DNA of 64,000 bases from JAUVKA01 sp964465145 (GCA_964465145.1 CAYXJR010000012.1:1-64000); one strand, 5' to 3'. Positions 41,901 to 51,740 are shown, counted from the first letter of the stretch. The notes: generated by a model from the letters alone, not told the origin. Translations and numbers: made by a program.

Positions 41901-43331
41901 TTAGCCCACCACTTCAAACCTATCCGTGTCCAGGTGAAGAAAAACAAAGATCAACAGGCTGAAACCCCACAAAGAAGAACCACCATAACTAAAAAAAGGC
42001 AGAGGGATACCTATAACAGGAACAACCCCAGTGGTCATACCTATATTGACCAGGAAATGAAAGAAAATTATGGAAACCACACCATAGCCAAAAACCCGGG
42101 AAAAGGATGATCTTTGTCGTTCTGCCAGGTAGATCAGCCTTAGCAGCAAGCCTATAAAAAGAGTTAAAAGGACAAGGCTCCCTAAAAATCCCCATTCCTC
42201 GCCCACCGTACAAAAAATAAAGTCGGTGCTTTGCGCTGGCACAAAATTGTATCGTGTTTGCGGGCCCTTCAAAAATCCCTTCCCAAACAAACCACCAGAA
42301 CCAATTGCAATTTTTGATTGATTGACGTTATACCCTTGTCCTAAAGGATCGCTTTCCAGACCGAGTACAACATTTATTCGGGATTGTTGATGAGGCTCCA
42401 TCATTTCGTTGAATACAAAATCCACAGAGGTTATGAAGATCAAAGATCCGAGCCACACCAATATTATTAAATACAATTGGCTCAATCTCTTTTTATATAA
42501 GATCCATGCATTAACGAGTGCTGTAAGTAAACCAGCGATTAATACATGCCTGCTGATTGCCAGTTCAACATCAAAAGTTTTTAAACCGATAAGTACAAGG
42601 AGATAAAATCCCATCGGGATGAGAATTCCAATAACAAAATACCAGAAATTTTTCTGAACGAAAGCTACCAGAATAACGGCGAGCAGGCTGATGACAGAAA
42701 TCAGACCAAGCAGGGGGAAAACCAGAGTAAGAAAAAACAATAGAACTGCAGCTGTTCCCAGGATTAAGAAGGTGGGTGTCAATCCTTCACGGAAAAGGAC
42801 TAAAAGCAGTGCCACATAAACTATTGCAGACCCTGTATCGTTCTGAGCCAGGATCAATCCTGCCGGTAAGCCGATAATCACCGCCAGCAGAATCAAATTC
42901 CGTATATCGTGAATCTTGAAATTAAAGCTTGAAAGTAATTTTGACAGAGCAAGGATGGTGCCGAATTTAGCAAATTCCGCAGGCTGAAGGCTTATCGGGC
43001 CAAACACGATCCAGGATTTGGCCCCATTGATCTCTTGTCCAATCACCAGCACCAGTAAAAGAAGAAGAATCATTCCGCCATAAACAGGGTAAGCAAAAAA
43101 TGCCCAAAACTTGGAATCAACCACCAGGATCACCAAGCCGATTAAAAGCCCGGCCAGAATAAACAAAAATTGTCTACTATAGCGGGAAGAAAAATTAAAC
43201 AATTGAAACTCCTGCCCCTCTTCAAACGTAGCAGAGTAAATACTGAGCCACCCAAGAAAAACCAGAAGCAGGTAAACACCTAGAGTTATCCAATCAATTC
43301 TGGCCCAAAAATTTGATCTCAGATCCACCAT
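41901..43331 (-). CDS. rodA: Rod-shape SEDS glycosyltransferase RodA
   Basis: A 476-residue SEDS-family peptidoglycan polymerase with about ten transmembrane helices. Characteristic blocks: NGAKSWIVFGPISLQPAEFAKFGTILALSKLL, NDTGSAIVYVALLLVLF (with the catalytic Asp expected in a later loop), QSKIAIGSGGLFGKGFLKGPQTRYNFVPAQSTDFIFCTVGEEWGF and GIPLPFFSYGGSSL. Extra hydrophobic segments around 200-300 make it longer than proteobacterial RodA, as usual in Bacteroidota. It works with PBP2 in the elongasome; its ATG shares one base with the PBP2 stop. Confidence 0.93.
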   Translation of the reverse strand: MVDLRSNFWARIDWITLGVYLLLVFLGWLSIYSATFEEGQEFQLFNFSSRYSRQFLFILAGLLIGLVILVVDSKFWAFFAYPVYGGMILLLLLVLVIGQEINGAKSWIVFGPISLQPAEFAKFGTILALSKLLSSFNFKIHDIRNLILLAVIIGLPAGLILAQNDTGSAIVYVALLLVLFREGLTPTFLILGTAAVLLFFLTLVFPLLGLISVISLLAVILVAFVQKNFWYFVIGILIPMGFYLLVLIGLKTFDVELAISRHVLIAGLLTALVNAWILYKKRLSQLYLIILVWLGSLIFITSVDFVFNEMMEPHQQSRINVVLGLESDPLGQGYNVNQSKIAIGSGGLFGKGFLKGPQTRYNFVPAQSTDFIFCTVGEEWGFLGSLVLLTLFIGLLLRLIYLAERQRSSFSRVFGYGVVSIIFFHFLVNIGMTTGVVPVIGIPLPFFSYGGSSLWGFSLLIFVFLHLDTDRFEVVG

Positions 43332-45139
43332 TAATACATTACTAAATTTAGTATCCTTTCTTCTTTTTCCTTCTGTGTGACCTCATGCTTAAGGTATTTT
43401 TCAATAAGAAGGCTGGCAATTGGAGCGGCCCAAGTTCCGCCACCCCCGGCGTTTTCAACATAAACAGCTAATGCAATCTGAGGATTTTCCATCGGAGCAA
43501 AGGCTAAAAATCCTGAATGATCCTCTCCTGAATTATTCTCAACGGTTCCCGTTTTACCACAAACTTCAACCCCAGGAACTCTGGCCCTCCATCCGGTTCC
43601 ATTGGCTTCCCATACAACATCATACAAAGCCTGAACAACCAGATCGAAATATTCGCTATCCACTCTGGTGACATGTTTTTCCCTGAAGAGAGATGGAATC
43701 GTATCAATCCCTTCCATCTCTCTAATAAAATGGGGAACATAGTAATATCCCCTATTGGCAATTATTGCTGCCAGATTTGCGATCTGTATCGGCACTGTTT
43801 CAATTTCGCCCTGTCCGTTACAATTAGAGTAAATTGTACTAAATGCCCATCTCCCTTTTCCGTACCAGTCGTTATATAGCTCAGGGCCCGGGACTACCCC
43901 TGATGAAACTGCAGGATAATCAATAGGCCAATTTATTCCTAGACCAAACTCCTCAACATACTCCTTCCAATCGGCTAATCCGATCTCACTGGATTTAAAT
44001 ATTGAAGAAGTTACAGGATGTAGAATAATCTTTTTGTAAACCTGGAAAAAATATGGGTTGCATGAATAACGAATAGCTTTTTTTACATCTGTGGCTTCCG
44101 GGTGAATGTGACAACCAATCAAATTCTTGTTACATTCAAAACCAGTTGTAGGGGTTATCAGGCCCATGTCCAGAGCGATCAAGGCCTGAACAATCTTGAA
44201 AATAGAGCCTGGAGCATAACGTGATTTGGTTGCCCGGTTAAACATTGGTTTAAGGCTGTCAATGGAAAGGAGTTTGTAATTGGAAGATCGCTGCCTTCCT
44301 ACCAGTGTCCCGGGATCAAAACCCGGGCTGGATACCATAGCAAGGATCTCTCCAGTAGATGGTTCTATAGCCACAATACTCCCAATCTTATTCTTCATAA
44401 GTTTTTCACCATATGCCTGTAATTCAGAATCAAGGGAAGAAACTATGGTTTTCCCGGGCTGGGCCAATGTGTCATAGCGCCCTCCTTCATAACTGCCTTG
44501 CTCCTTATTGTGTACATCAACCAACACATAACGTATGCCTTTCGTACCCCGGAGTTCTTTTTCATATTGTTTTTCCAGTCCATCCTGTCCAAGATAATCT
44601 CCCTGATTATAATAGGAGTCTAAATTCAGGCCCTCCCTGTCAACTTCACCAAGGTACCCTATAACATGGGATGCGATAGGTTGGTTATATGCCCGGATCA
44701 TTCTGGTCTGAACTTCAAAACCAGGAAATTTATACATCTTTTCCTGCAGGCCGGCATATCGTTCAGCGGAGATTTGACGAACAATGGCAAAAGGAAGGAA
44801 TGGAGAGTACGACCTGGCTTTTTTTATTCCTGCAATCATCTCCTCCTTGGTGATATCTATGGAAGTACATAATTCTGTCGTATCAAAAACACCAACCTCG
44901 AGTGGTGTGATCATCAGGTCATATGCCGGTTTATTGTAAACAATTATCTGTCCATTCCGATCATATATTAACCCTCTGGCCGAATATTCGACCTGGCGCT
45001 GCCTGGAATTCCTGCTGGCTGAAAGCTTGTAGCCAGGATTAATAACCTGGAGGGAAAATAGCCTTAACATCAATACCAGCCCCGTAAGGACAATGATTCC
45101 ACCAATTACATATTTTCGATTGACAAATTGATTTCTCAA
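43331..45139 (-). CDS. mrdA: Penicillin-binding protein 2
   Basis: A 602-residue class B PBP (transpeptidase) of the elongasome. An N-terminal membrane helix (residues 10-28) is followed by the pedestal domain (RNSRQRQVEYSARGLIYDRNG, QPIASHVIGYLGEV). The transpeptidase domain has SIFK (in YAPGSIFKIVQAL) as SxxK, SCN (in IRYSCNPYFF) as SxN, and KTG in CGKTGTVENNSG. It lies between mreD (7 bp) and rodA (1-bp overlap). Confidence 0.93.
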   Translation of the reverse strand: MRNQFVNRKYVIGGIIVLTGLVLMLRLFSLQVINPGYKLSASRNSRQRQVEYSARGLIYDRNGQIIVYNKPAYDLMITPLEVGVFDTTELCTSIDITKEEMIAGIKKARSYSPFLPFAIVRQISAERYAGLQEKMYKFPGFEVQTRMIRAYNQPIASHVIGYLGEVDREGLNLDSYYNQGDYLGQDGLEKQYEKELRGTKGIRYVLVDVHNKEQGSYEGGRYDTLAQPGKTIVSSLDSELQAYGEKLMKNKIGSIVAIEPSTGEILAMVSSPGFDPGTLVGRQRSSNYKLLSIDSLKPMFNRATKSRYAPGSIFKIVQALIALDMGLITPTTGFECNKNLIGCHIHPEATDVKKAIRYSCNPYFFQVYKKIILHPVTSSIFKSSEIGLADWKEYVEEFGLGINWPIDYPAVSSGVVPGPELYNDWYGKGRWAFSTIYSNCNGQGEIETVPIQIANLAAIIANRGYYYVPHFIREMEGIDTIPSLFREKHVTRVDSEYFDLVVQALYDVVWEANGTGWRARVPGVEVCGKTGTVENNSGEDHSGFLAFAPMENPQIALAVYVENAGGGGTWAAPIASLLIEKYLKHEVTQKEKEERILNLVMY

Positions 45140-45146
45140 GGCTCGA

Positions 45147-45683
45147 TCAGTTTATTCGTGGCCGGTATCGGAAACCTTCCCAGATCAGAACCAGTAAAAT
45201 GGTAAAAATTAAACTAAGGACCGATCGGAAGAATGTATGAAAAAAATGATGCAGGCTAAAGTCTTCAAGATAAAATAAAACAAAATGATGTATCCCTATC
45301 AGGATCAACGCATAAAGAAAGAACCATCCTATTCCATAGTCACTTGATCCGGGTAAGGTTCCTGGCTCATATTCATCACGGGGATTAATCCATGCAAGTA
45401 CTGATGGTCGCAAAAATGCAACCAGGACTGTCGCCGCGGTATGTATCCCCAGTGTACTCCCCCATCCGGCTATCCCTTGAGGAAAGATGTCGATGGTCAG
45501 GCCAAGAAGGAAAGATAACATAAGCAGCAGCCATCCCGGTGTTTCAAAAGGGAGCAAAAGGATAAATAAAACATAAACATACGGATTGATATACCCCGAA
45601 ATCTGCACGTTATTGAGGATCAGTACCTGTACAAGAACCAAAACGATGAAATAAAGAAAATACCTGATTATATTATTTTTCAT
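45147..45683 (-). CDS. mreD: Rod-shape protein MreD
   Basis: A 178-residue inner-membrane protein with about five helices (IIRYFLYFIVLVLVQVLILNNV, YVLFILLLPFETPGWLLLMLSFLLGLTIDIF). The PxWxxLxxSFxxGLxxD-like centre is typical of MreD. It overlaps mreC by 11 bp and precedes mrdA by 7 bp. It is part of the MreBCD scaffold for cell elongation. Confidence 0.85.
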   Translation of the reverse strand: MKNNIIRYFLYFIVLVLVQVLILNNVQISGYINPYVYVLFILLLPFETPGWLLLMLSFLLGLTIDIFPQGIAGWGSTLGIHTAATVLVAFLRPSVLAWINPRDEYEPGTLPGSSDYGIGWFFLYALILIGIHHFVLFYLEDFSLHHFFHTFFRSVLSLIFTILLVLIWEGFRYRPRIN

Positions 45684-46503
45684 CGGTCAACAATTCAATT
45701 TCTTCTCTTTCCTCTTTTCCCCGGTTGTGAATAACATACACCCTGGAAAGCTTTTTAAAATCAGTACTTAATGCGATCCGTATTGTACGGAAACTCCCTC
45801 CGGGTAATCCCTTGAAGCTCTCGATAGTACCAACCATTTCACCAGGTGGAAATAGAGCGGAGTATCCACTTGTTACCAGAGTATCCCCTATTGCCAAATC
45901 GATGTGTGTGGGTATCTCATTTACAATAGCTTCTCTATAGTTCTTTCCATCCCAGATCAGGGAACCAAAATAATTAGTATTCTTGAGTACCACACTAATC
46001 TGAAGTTTACTATTCAATATGGGAATAACGGTAGCATAATGAGCAGATACATTCCTTACAACCCCAACTATACCATCAGGGGCCACAACAGCCATGTCGG
46101 GATGAATCCCTGATAATGCTCCTTTGTCAAGGGTAATATAATTAGATTGCCTGTTCACCGAATTATTAATAACCCGTACAGGAATAAATTCGAATATTCC
46201 CAGGCTTTCAGAACTATAAGCAATTGCATCAAGCATCGCTTCAGAATCAGAAGATTGGTAAACAATACCTCTCAACCTGGAGTTTTCTCTGGCCAGGAGG
46301 TCATTCTCATTCCTAAGATCCAGGAATTGCCTCAGGGCATAGCTTCTTTCAAAAATAAATCCGTTGACCGTTTGAATACTTGTGTAAAATCTTGTGTGCG
46401 GAATGGGGTTATGGCGGACAAGCATCAATAAGGCAATCATTTCCAAAATCAAAAAAAGAATTTGAAAATTATAGCGAAGTATAAACCGAAGGAGATTTCG
46501 CAT
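45673..46503 (-). CDS. mreC: Rod-shape protein MreC
   Basis: A 276-residue protein with one N-terminal helix (residues 9-27), a coiled-coil region (SYALRQFLDLRNENDLLARENSRLRG) and a periplasmic beta-barrel domain (SNYITLDKGALSGIHPDMAVVAPDGIVGVVRNVS, VTSGYSALFPPGEMVGTIES). MreC links cytoplasmic MreB to PBP2. It starts 13 bp after mreB. Confidence 0.92.
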   Translation of the reverse strand: MRNLLRFILRYNFQILFLILEMIALLMLVRHNPIPHTRFYTSIQTVNGFIFERSYALRQFLDLRNENDLLARENSRLRGIVYQSSDSEAMLDAIAYSSESLGIFEFIPVRVINNSVNRQSNYITLDKGALSGIHPDMAVVAPDGIVGVVRNVSAHYATVIPILNSKLQISVVLKNTNYFGSLIWDGKNYREAIVNEIPTHIDLAIGDTLVTSGYSALFPPGEMVGTIESFKGLPGGSFRTIRIALSTDFKKLSRVYVIHNRGKEEREEIELLTDEK

Positions 46504-46516
46504 ATATCACACTTAA

Positions 46517-47539
46517 TCAGCGCATTAAGAAATTGAAGCGACCAATATTCTTTAATGCTATTCCTGTTCCCCTGGCCACTGCATGGAGGGGATCATCGGC
46601 TACATGAAAGGCAATATTTAGTTTATCACTAAGCCTTTTATCAAGGCCTTTGAGCAAAGCTCCGCCTCCCACCAGATAAATCCCTGAATTAACAACATCT
46701 GCATATAATTCAGGAGGTGTACGCTCCAGAACACTCAAAACCGCTAATTCAATCTTTGAAACGGATTTGTCGAGGGCATGGGCTACTTCGGTATATGACA
46801 CTGGCACTTCAAGGGGTAGAGCCGTCATCTGGTTTGGCCCCCGAACAACATAATCAGGAGGTGGATTTTCTAACTCAGGGAGAGCAGCACCTACATTTAT
46901 CTTAATATCTTCTGCTGTACGTTCACCTATTTTAATATTATGCTGGTGACGCATGTAGGCTTGAATATCTTGCGTCAACTCATCTCCGGCAATTCTCATA
47001 GACTCGTTACAAACTATTCCGCCAAGCGCGATTACAGCAATTTCTGTGGTACCTCCACCAATATCCACAATCATGTTGCCGTCCGGGGCCTCTACATCCA
47101 AACCTATACCCAGGGCTGCAGCCATAGGTTCATAGATCATATATACTTCTCTTGCACCTGCATGCTCAGCTGAGTCGCGAACTGCACGCAGTTCCACTTC
47201 CGTACTTCCAGAAGGGATGCAAATGACCATACGCAAAGATTTAGAAAAGTATTTTTTATTTGGATTGATCATTTTAATCATCCCGCGAATCATAAGTTCA
47301 GCGGCATTGAAATCGGCAATTACACCATCCCTCAGGGGGCGAATAACCTTGATATTATCATGGGTTTTACCATGCATCTGACGTGCTTTTTCTCCCAGCG
47401 AAAACAGTTTCCCCGTGGCCACATCAACAGCCACGATGGAGGGCTCATCCACAACGATCTTGTCATTGGTGATGATGATAGTATTGGCCGTACCCAGATC
47501 AATTGCTATTTCCTGGGATAAAAATGAAAAAAGTCCCAT
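46517..47539 (-). CDS. mreB: Actin-like rod-shape protein MreB
   Basis: A 340-residue bacterial actin. Phosphate 1 loop IDLGTANTIIITNDKIVVDEPSIVA (14-38), phosphate 2 loop MIVDIGGGTTEIAVIALGG, adenosine motif GIYLVGGGALLKGLDKRL. The membrane-binding N terminus is MGLFSFLSQE. It organises side-wall synthesis in rod-shaped cells, so the host is probably a rod. It lies 14 bp after purH; the purH-mreB order is common in Bacteroidota. Confidence 0.95.
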   Translation of the reverse strand: MGLFSFLSQEIAIDLGTANTIIITNDKIVVDEPSIVAVDVATGKLFSLGEKARQMHGKTHDNIKVIRPLRDGVIADFNAAELMIRGMIKMINPNKKYFSKSLRMVICIPSGSTEVELRAVRDSAEHAGAREVYMIYEPMAAALGIGLDVEAPDGNMIVDIGGGTTEIAVIALGGIVCNESMRIAGDELTQDIQAYMRHQHNIKIGERTAEDIKINVGAALPELENPPPDYVVRGPNQMTALPLEVPVSYTEVAHALDKSVSKIELAVLSVLERTPPELYADVVNSGIYLVGGGALLKGLDKRLSDKLNIAFHVADDPLHAVARGTGIALKNIGRFNFLMR

Positions 47540-47553
47540 GTAACCCTCCCTGT

Positions 47554-49077
47554 TTAATGTTTAAAATGACGGATCCCTGTGAAAACCATTGGTATCCTTT
47601 TCTCATTACAAAAATCAATTGACTCCTGGTCCCGGATAGAACCACCCGGTTGTATAACTGCCCTCACACCCGCTGCAAATGCGATTTCAATGCTGTCCTT
47701 AAAAGGGAAAAAAGCATCTGATGCCATAACAACCCCTTCAAGGTCAAATCCGAAATGCACAGCCTTGTCAATAGCCTGTTTCAGTGCATCAACCCTTGAT
47801 GTTTGGCCTGTACCGCTTGAAATCAGCTGGTTGTTTTTGACCAGAACAATCGCATTCGACTTGGTATGCTTGACTAGAATATTAGCAAAAAGGAGGTCTT
47901 TTACCTGCTGAGAAGATGGTTTTTCCTGAGTTACAAATTTCAGGTCATTCCCTGTCTCCCTTCTCTTATCCTGATTTTGCCAAATTAGCCCATTCAGTAG
48001 AGTCTTAAATTGGTAACCCGGCATAGCACAATCCTTTCTCACCAATATAATCCTGTTTTTTTTCTGACGCAATACCGTCAGTGCTCCATCCGAATAGGCT
48101 GGTGCAATAACTACTTCAAAAAAGATCTTATTGATCTCGTCAGCTGTATCAACATCAATGGGTCTGTTGGTGATCAGTATGCCGCCAAAAGCCGATACGG
48201 GATCCCCCGCCAAAGCATCTTTCCATGCCTGTGAAAGGCTTTCCCGAGACGCAAAACCGCAAGCATTATTATGTTTTAGTATCCCAAAACTGGTTTCATC
48301 AAATTCATCAATCAGGCGAATACCGGCATCGATGTCCAAAAGGTTGTTATAGGATATCTCCTTACCGTGAATCTGGTCAAACAGATCATCTAAACGCCCA
48401 TAAAACCGTCCTTTTTGATGTGGATTCTCACCATATCGCAAGGATCGGTATTCATGGGAACTGGATTTTAAGTATTCTGGCTCAGCAGAGGCAAAATAAT
48501 GATAAATGGAGGTGTCGTAATGCGAGGATACGGCAAATGCAGCTTGTGCAAATTGCAAACGATCCATCTGATCACTCATCCCCTTCTTCTTATCAAGTAA
48601 TTCAATTAGGGCTGCATAATGGTCACGCGATGGAACTATCAGTACATCACGATGGTTTTTGGCAGCAGCTCTGATAAGGGATATTCCGCCTATATCTATT
48701 TTCTCTATAATCTCATCCGGGGTACCGCCTGCAGCCACAGTTGCTTCGAAAGGGTAAAGATCAACTACGACAAGATCAATTCCCGGGATTTCGTATTGCT
48801 CCATTTCCCTGATGTCATTGTCAATATCCCTCCTGCCCAGGATTCCTCCAAATACTTTTGGGTGCAAGGTTTTTACCCGTCCCCCTAAAATACCAGGATA
48901 TCCGGTGAGAGATTCCACCTCTGTCACCTCTATACCCATACCCTTAATAAACTGCGCAGTGCCCCCTGTGCTAAACAAATGAACTTTTAACTCATCCAGC
49001 TTGCTAACAATGGTATCCAGTTTGTCTTTATGGTATACCGATATCAGGGCCGATTTTATACTTTTCTGACCAGTCAT
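47554..49077 (-). CDS. purH: Bifunctional AICAR formyltransferase/IMP cyclohydrolase
   Basis: A 507-residue enzyme for the last two steps of IMP synthesis. The N-terminal MGS-like cyclohydrolase domain covers about 1-190 (ALISVYHKDKLDTIVSKL, LFSTGGTAQFI, GRVKTLHPKVFGGIL). The formyltransferase domain follows with LRYGENPHQKGRFYG, the catalytic LKHNNACGFA (Lys-His) and GTGQTSRVDALKQAI near the end. It heads the purH-mre-mrdA-rodA run. Confidence 0.94.
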   Translation of the reverse strand: MTGQKSIKSALISVYHKDKLDTIVSKLDELKVHLFSTGGTAQFIKGMGIEVTEVESLTGYPGILGGRVKTLHPKVFGGILGRRDIDNDIREMEQYEIPGIDLVVVDLYPFEATVAAGGTPDEIIEKIDIGGISLIRAAAKNHRDVLIVPSRDHYAALIELLDKKKGMSDQMDRLQFAQAAFAVSSHYDTSIYHYFASAEPEYLKSSSHEYRSLRYGENPHQKGRFYGRLDDLFDQIHGKEISYNNLLDIDAGIRLIDEFDETSFGILKHNNACGFASRESLSQAWKDALAGDPVSAFGGILITNRPIDVDTADEINKIFFEVVIAPAYSDGALTVLRQKKNRIILVRKDCAMPGYQFKTLLNGLIWQNQDKRRETGNDLKFVTQEKPSSQQVKDLLFANILVKHTKSNAIVLVKNNQLISSGTGQTSRVDALKQAIDKAVHFGFDLEGVVMASDAFFPFKDSIEIAFAAGVRAVIQPGGSIRDQESIDFCNEKRIPMVFTGIRHFKH

Positions 49078-49100
49078 AATAACCTAAGATTATTTCGAGT

Positions 49101-49133
49101 CAAATTTATTAAAATTTAGCATCATAATTCAAC
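49101..49133 (-). promoter_or_regulatory. Probable purH promoter
   Basis: On the minus strand GTTG (49133-49130), 21 nt, then TAAATTTG (49108-49101), matching TAnnTTTG with one mismatch in the -33 element. The purH ATG lies 24 nt downstream. Confidence 0.5.
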
Positions 49134-49248
49134 GGAAATAGCTGATTGGGAATCTAATTCATAAACAAAAAATACCTCTGGGGTATAAGGATGGAAAAGA
49201 TTACTTTACCTGCTCAGGCTGGAGGCCCGGAAGATGGATATTTTTGGT

Positions 49249-50622
49249 CTAAATTATTCCGAAAACACGGAATAAGAGCTTAGCCATAGTCAGATATATG
49301 AGCAATCCCGTAATATCGTTGGTTGTTGTGATAAAAGGGCCAGTAGCCAGGGCCGGGTCAATTTTAAATCGATCCAGGATTAATGGTACCAGGGTTCCAA
49401 AAACAGAAGCAAATATTACAACCGCAAAAAGAGCCAGGCTAACTGTTAAGGTTAGAAAGGATCCTTGGTGCCTTATCAGATTATAAAGCAACATCAGGGA
49501 GGAAAGGATAAAACCGTTCAGTAGTCCAACCCCAAACTCCTTGAACAACCGACGTCCTGAACTCCTGATATTTAAAGTATTACCAGCAAGTCCCTGAACC
49601 ACAATAGAAGATGATTGTACTCCAACATTACCCGCCATTGCAGCTATCAAGGGCAGAAACAGAATAAGCCCCTTGAAGGTGTAAAGTTCTTCTTCAAAAA
49701 TGCCTATTACAACCGCACCTAAAATCCCGCCAATAAGCCCGATTAACAGCCAGGGAAGACGAGCACGGGATTGAACCCAGAGACGATCGTCAGATTCAAC
49801 ATCCTCGGTGATACCCGAAATCATCTGGTAGTCTTTTTCTGCTTCCTCCCTCATCACATCCACCACATCATCTATGGTAATACGGCCGACAAGCCGTTCA
49901 ATAGAGTCAATAACAGGAACGGCCACCAGGTCGTATTTATGCATAAAATTGGCCACATCTTCGGAGGGCATATCAGTCTTTACCGATAAAATATCCTTTT
50001 CACAAAGGTTAACAGCCTTTCTATTCGAAGGAGAAATAATTAGAGTTTTCAATGAAAGAGTTCCCAACAACTTGTCCGCATCATCAACAACATATACAAA
50101 ATACACTTCTTCTACCTCTTCCACCTTCCGGCGTATCTCCCGAATACATTCATCAACAGTCCAGTTTTCCCTTACCTTGATGTATTCCTTGGCCATTAGC
50201 CCACCAGCCGTGTCCTCCCGATAATTAAGAAGGTCGACAATATCCCCAGCCTGCCCGACATCCTCCATTTGGGATAGAACCTCCTCCTGACGATGCTCAT
50301 CCATATCACCAAGCAAATCAGCAGCATCATCAGAATCCATTTTATCCAAAATCTGCTTGGCAATAACATCGCTTGGGAGAGATCTGAGCAAACGGTCCCT
50401 GTCATCTTCCTCGAGCTCCGCCATCACATCAGCTGCAAGCTCGTGATCCAATATAAGGAACAGGAAAGAAACCTCTTCTATGTTAAGGATCTCAAAAATT
50501 TCCGCAATATCTGCCGGATGCAGTTCAGTTATCAAGGATAAAGCCTGCTTCTCATCTTTGTTATCTATAACCTCCCGAAGGTTAAGAATGAATTCCTTGG
50601 TGATCTCTACCAGTTTTTGCAT
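49249..50622 (-). CDS. mgtE: Magnesium transporter MgtE
   Basis: A 457-residue Mg2+ channel. The N-terminal superhelical domain is rich in acidic LxxL repeats (LHPADIAEIFEIL, LLRSLPSDVIAKQILDKMDSDDAADLLGDMDEHRQEEVLSQM). A CBS pair covers about 135-260 (VAVPVIDSIERLVGRITIDDVVDVMREEAEKD), and five helices with AAMAGNVGVQSSSIVVQGLA and PALATGPFITTTNDITGLLIY form the pore. No known Mg2+ riboswitch is seen in its short upstream region. Confidence 0.93.
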   Translation of the reverse strand: MQKLVEITKEFILNLREVIDNKDEKQALSLITELHPADIAEIFEILNIEEVSFLFLILDHELAADVMAELEEDDRDRLLRSLPSDVIAKQILDKMDSDDAADLLGDMDEHRQEEVLSQMEDVGQAGDIVDLLNYREDTAGGLMAKEYIKVRENWTVDECIREIRRKVEEVEEVYFVYVVDDADKLLGTLSLKTLIISPSNRKAVNLCEKDILSVKTDMPSEDVANFMHKYDLVAVPVIDSIERLVGRITIDDVVDVMREEAEKDYQMISGITEDVESDDRLWVQSRARLPWLLIGLIGGILGAVVIGIFEEELYTFKGLILFLPLIAAMAGNVGVQSSSIVVQGLAGNTLNIRSSGRRLFKEFGVGLLNGFILSSLMLLYNLIRHQGSFLTLTVSLALFAVVIFASVFGTLVPLILDRFKIDPALATGPFITTTNDITGLLIYLTMAKLLFRVFGII

Positions 50623-50705
50623 GGGTAATGATTTTAAAACTTAAACAACGGGTCGTCAGGACACCAGAAAGTGAAGTGGTAAAAATATAAAACTCCTTGG
50701 AAAGT

Positions 50706-51479
50706 CTAACCTCTTTGAGATTCAATAAAGCTGGTCAGTTCGAAAAACCCCTCGACGCTTAGCTGCTCCGGACGGTAACTGAGCAGTTCTGTCTGCCTGT
50801 TTTCGGGCATAATAATAGAGGAAAGGCTGTTCCTAAGGGTTTTTCTCCTTTGGTTAAAACTCATTTTTACTACCCGGAAAAATAACTCTTCATCACAAGG
50901 CAGTTTCTCTAAGGTGTTCCGCTCCAGACGTATAACAGCAGATTTTACTTTTGGGGGAGGAGAAAATACATTTTCCGAAACAGTAAAATGATAAGACATT
51001 TCGTAAAAAGCTCCCAAAAGCACACTCAGGATTCCATATTCTTTGCTTCCTGGTCCTGAGGTTATTCTTCGGGCCACCTCACGTTGAAACATTCCCACAA
51101 CTTCTTTCACCTGATTGCGATAGAGCAAAACACGAAAAAGAATTTGAGAGGAGATATTATATGGGAAATTCCCAATAATAAAAAGATCATCCTTAAAATT
51201 CTCCGACAAATCAAACTTAAGGAAATCCACAGCGTAAATTCTTGGAGCCAGATCCGGTAGGTTTTCTTTTAGATACTCAACACTCTCAAGGTCCACTTCA
51301 ATAAGGTGAAAACGGCTGCCAAACCTGTCCATCAGGTAGCCGGAAAGGACACCAGTACCCGGACCTATTTCAATAATCTGTCCCTTACCGTCCGCTTCAA
51401 GTAGATTAACAATCCTTAACGCAAGGTTTCTATCTGTTAGAAAATGTTGACCTAATCTTTTCTTTGCGCGGACCTGCAT
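50706..51479 (-). CDS. rsmA: 16S rRNA dimethyladenosine transferase
   Basis: A 257-residue methyltransferase that makes the two m6,2A residues near the 3' end of 16S rRNA. RAKKRLGQHFLTDRNLA opens the protein, motif I is IIEIGPGTGVLSGYL, and the catalytic motif IV is IIGNFPYNISSQILF (NFPY). VFSPPPKVKSAVIRLE and FNQRRKTLRNSL are the family's C-terminal blocks. It lies 83 bp upstream of mgtE on the same strand. Confidence 0.94.
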   Translation of the reverse strand: MQVRAKKRLGQHFLTDRNLALRIVNLLEADGKGQIIEIGPGTGVLSGYLMDRFGSRFHLIEVDLESVEYLKENLPDLAPRIYAVDFLKFDLSENFKDDLFIIGNFPYNISSQILFRVLLYRNQVKEVVGMFQREVARRITSGPGSKEYGILSVLLGAFYEMSYHFTVSENVFSPPPKVKSAVIRLERNTLEKLPCDEELFFRVVKMSFNQRRKTLRNSLSSIIMPENRQTELLSYRPEQLSVEGFFELTSFIESQRG

Positions 51480-51504
51480 AAATAATTCCTTTCAAATATG
51501 ATTA

Positions 51505-51512
51505 TATCTTTG
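51505..51512 (+). promoter_or_regulatory. Possible -7 element before the DUF456 remnant
   Basis: TATCTTTG is an exact -7 match, facing the DUF456 remnant and glycosyltransferase genes, 74 bp upstream of the former. No good TTTG is seen 19-21 nt before it, so it is only a candidate. Confidence 0.35.
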
Positions 51513-51585
51513 TGGGGAAACACACAAACATTTGACAAAACTAGGCATTTTGATCATTAATGAACTAATTGGATAATTTCACACT

Positions 51586-51738
51586 ATGGATGCACTACTC
51601 ATTATCCCGGGCGTTTTTTTGATCCTGATAGGATTGGTCGGTTGTGTTGTTCTTATTATTCCAGGCCCTCCACTGGGTATTATTATTAGGCCTTTTGTGG
51701 GAGCCGTTGTTGGAGAACTCAGGAAAACAATATTCTGA
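51586..51738 (+). pseudogene. Internally deleted DUF456-family gene
   Basis: A 50-residue frame: MDALLIIPGVFLILIGLVGC, VVLIIPGPPLG, then IIIRPFVGAVVGELRKTIF. The first part matches the start of DUF456 membrane proteins (GLxGCxxPxxPGPPL) and the second part matches their later glycine-zipper segment (GIIIGPFxGAxxGEL), normally about 70 residues further on. The PGPPLG and GIIIxPF parts are fused in frame and the C-terminal third is missing. It is probably an inactive remnant, although the frame is open and 2 bp precede the glycosyltransferase start. Confidence 0.6.
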
Positions 51739-51740
51739 TC

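Noticed and set aside
48225..48674. 149-codon plus-strand frame opposite purH
   Set aside because: Antisense shadow of a fully conserved gene, with no start signal and an unusual composition.
49078..49248. Possible riboswitch or small RNA before purH/after mgtE
   Set aside because: No purine, Mg2+ or other known aptamer features could be made out; only a candidate promoter was supported.
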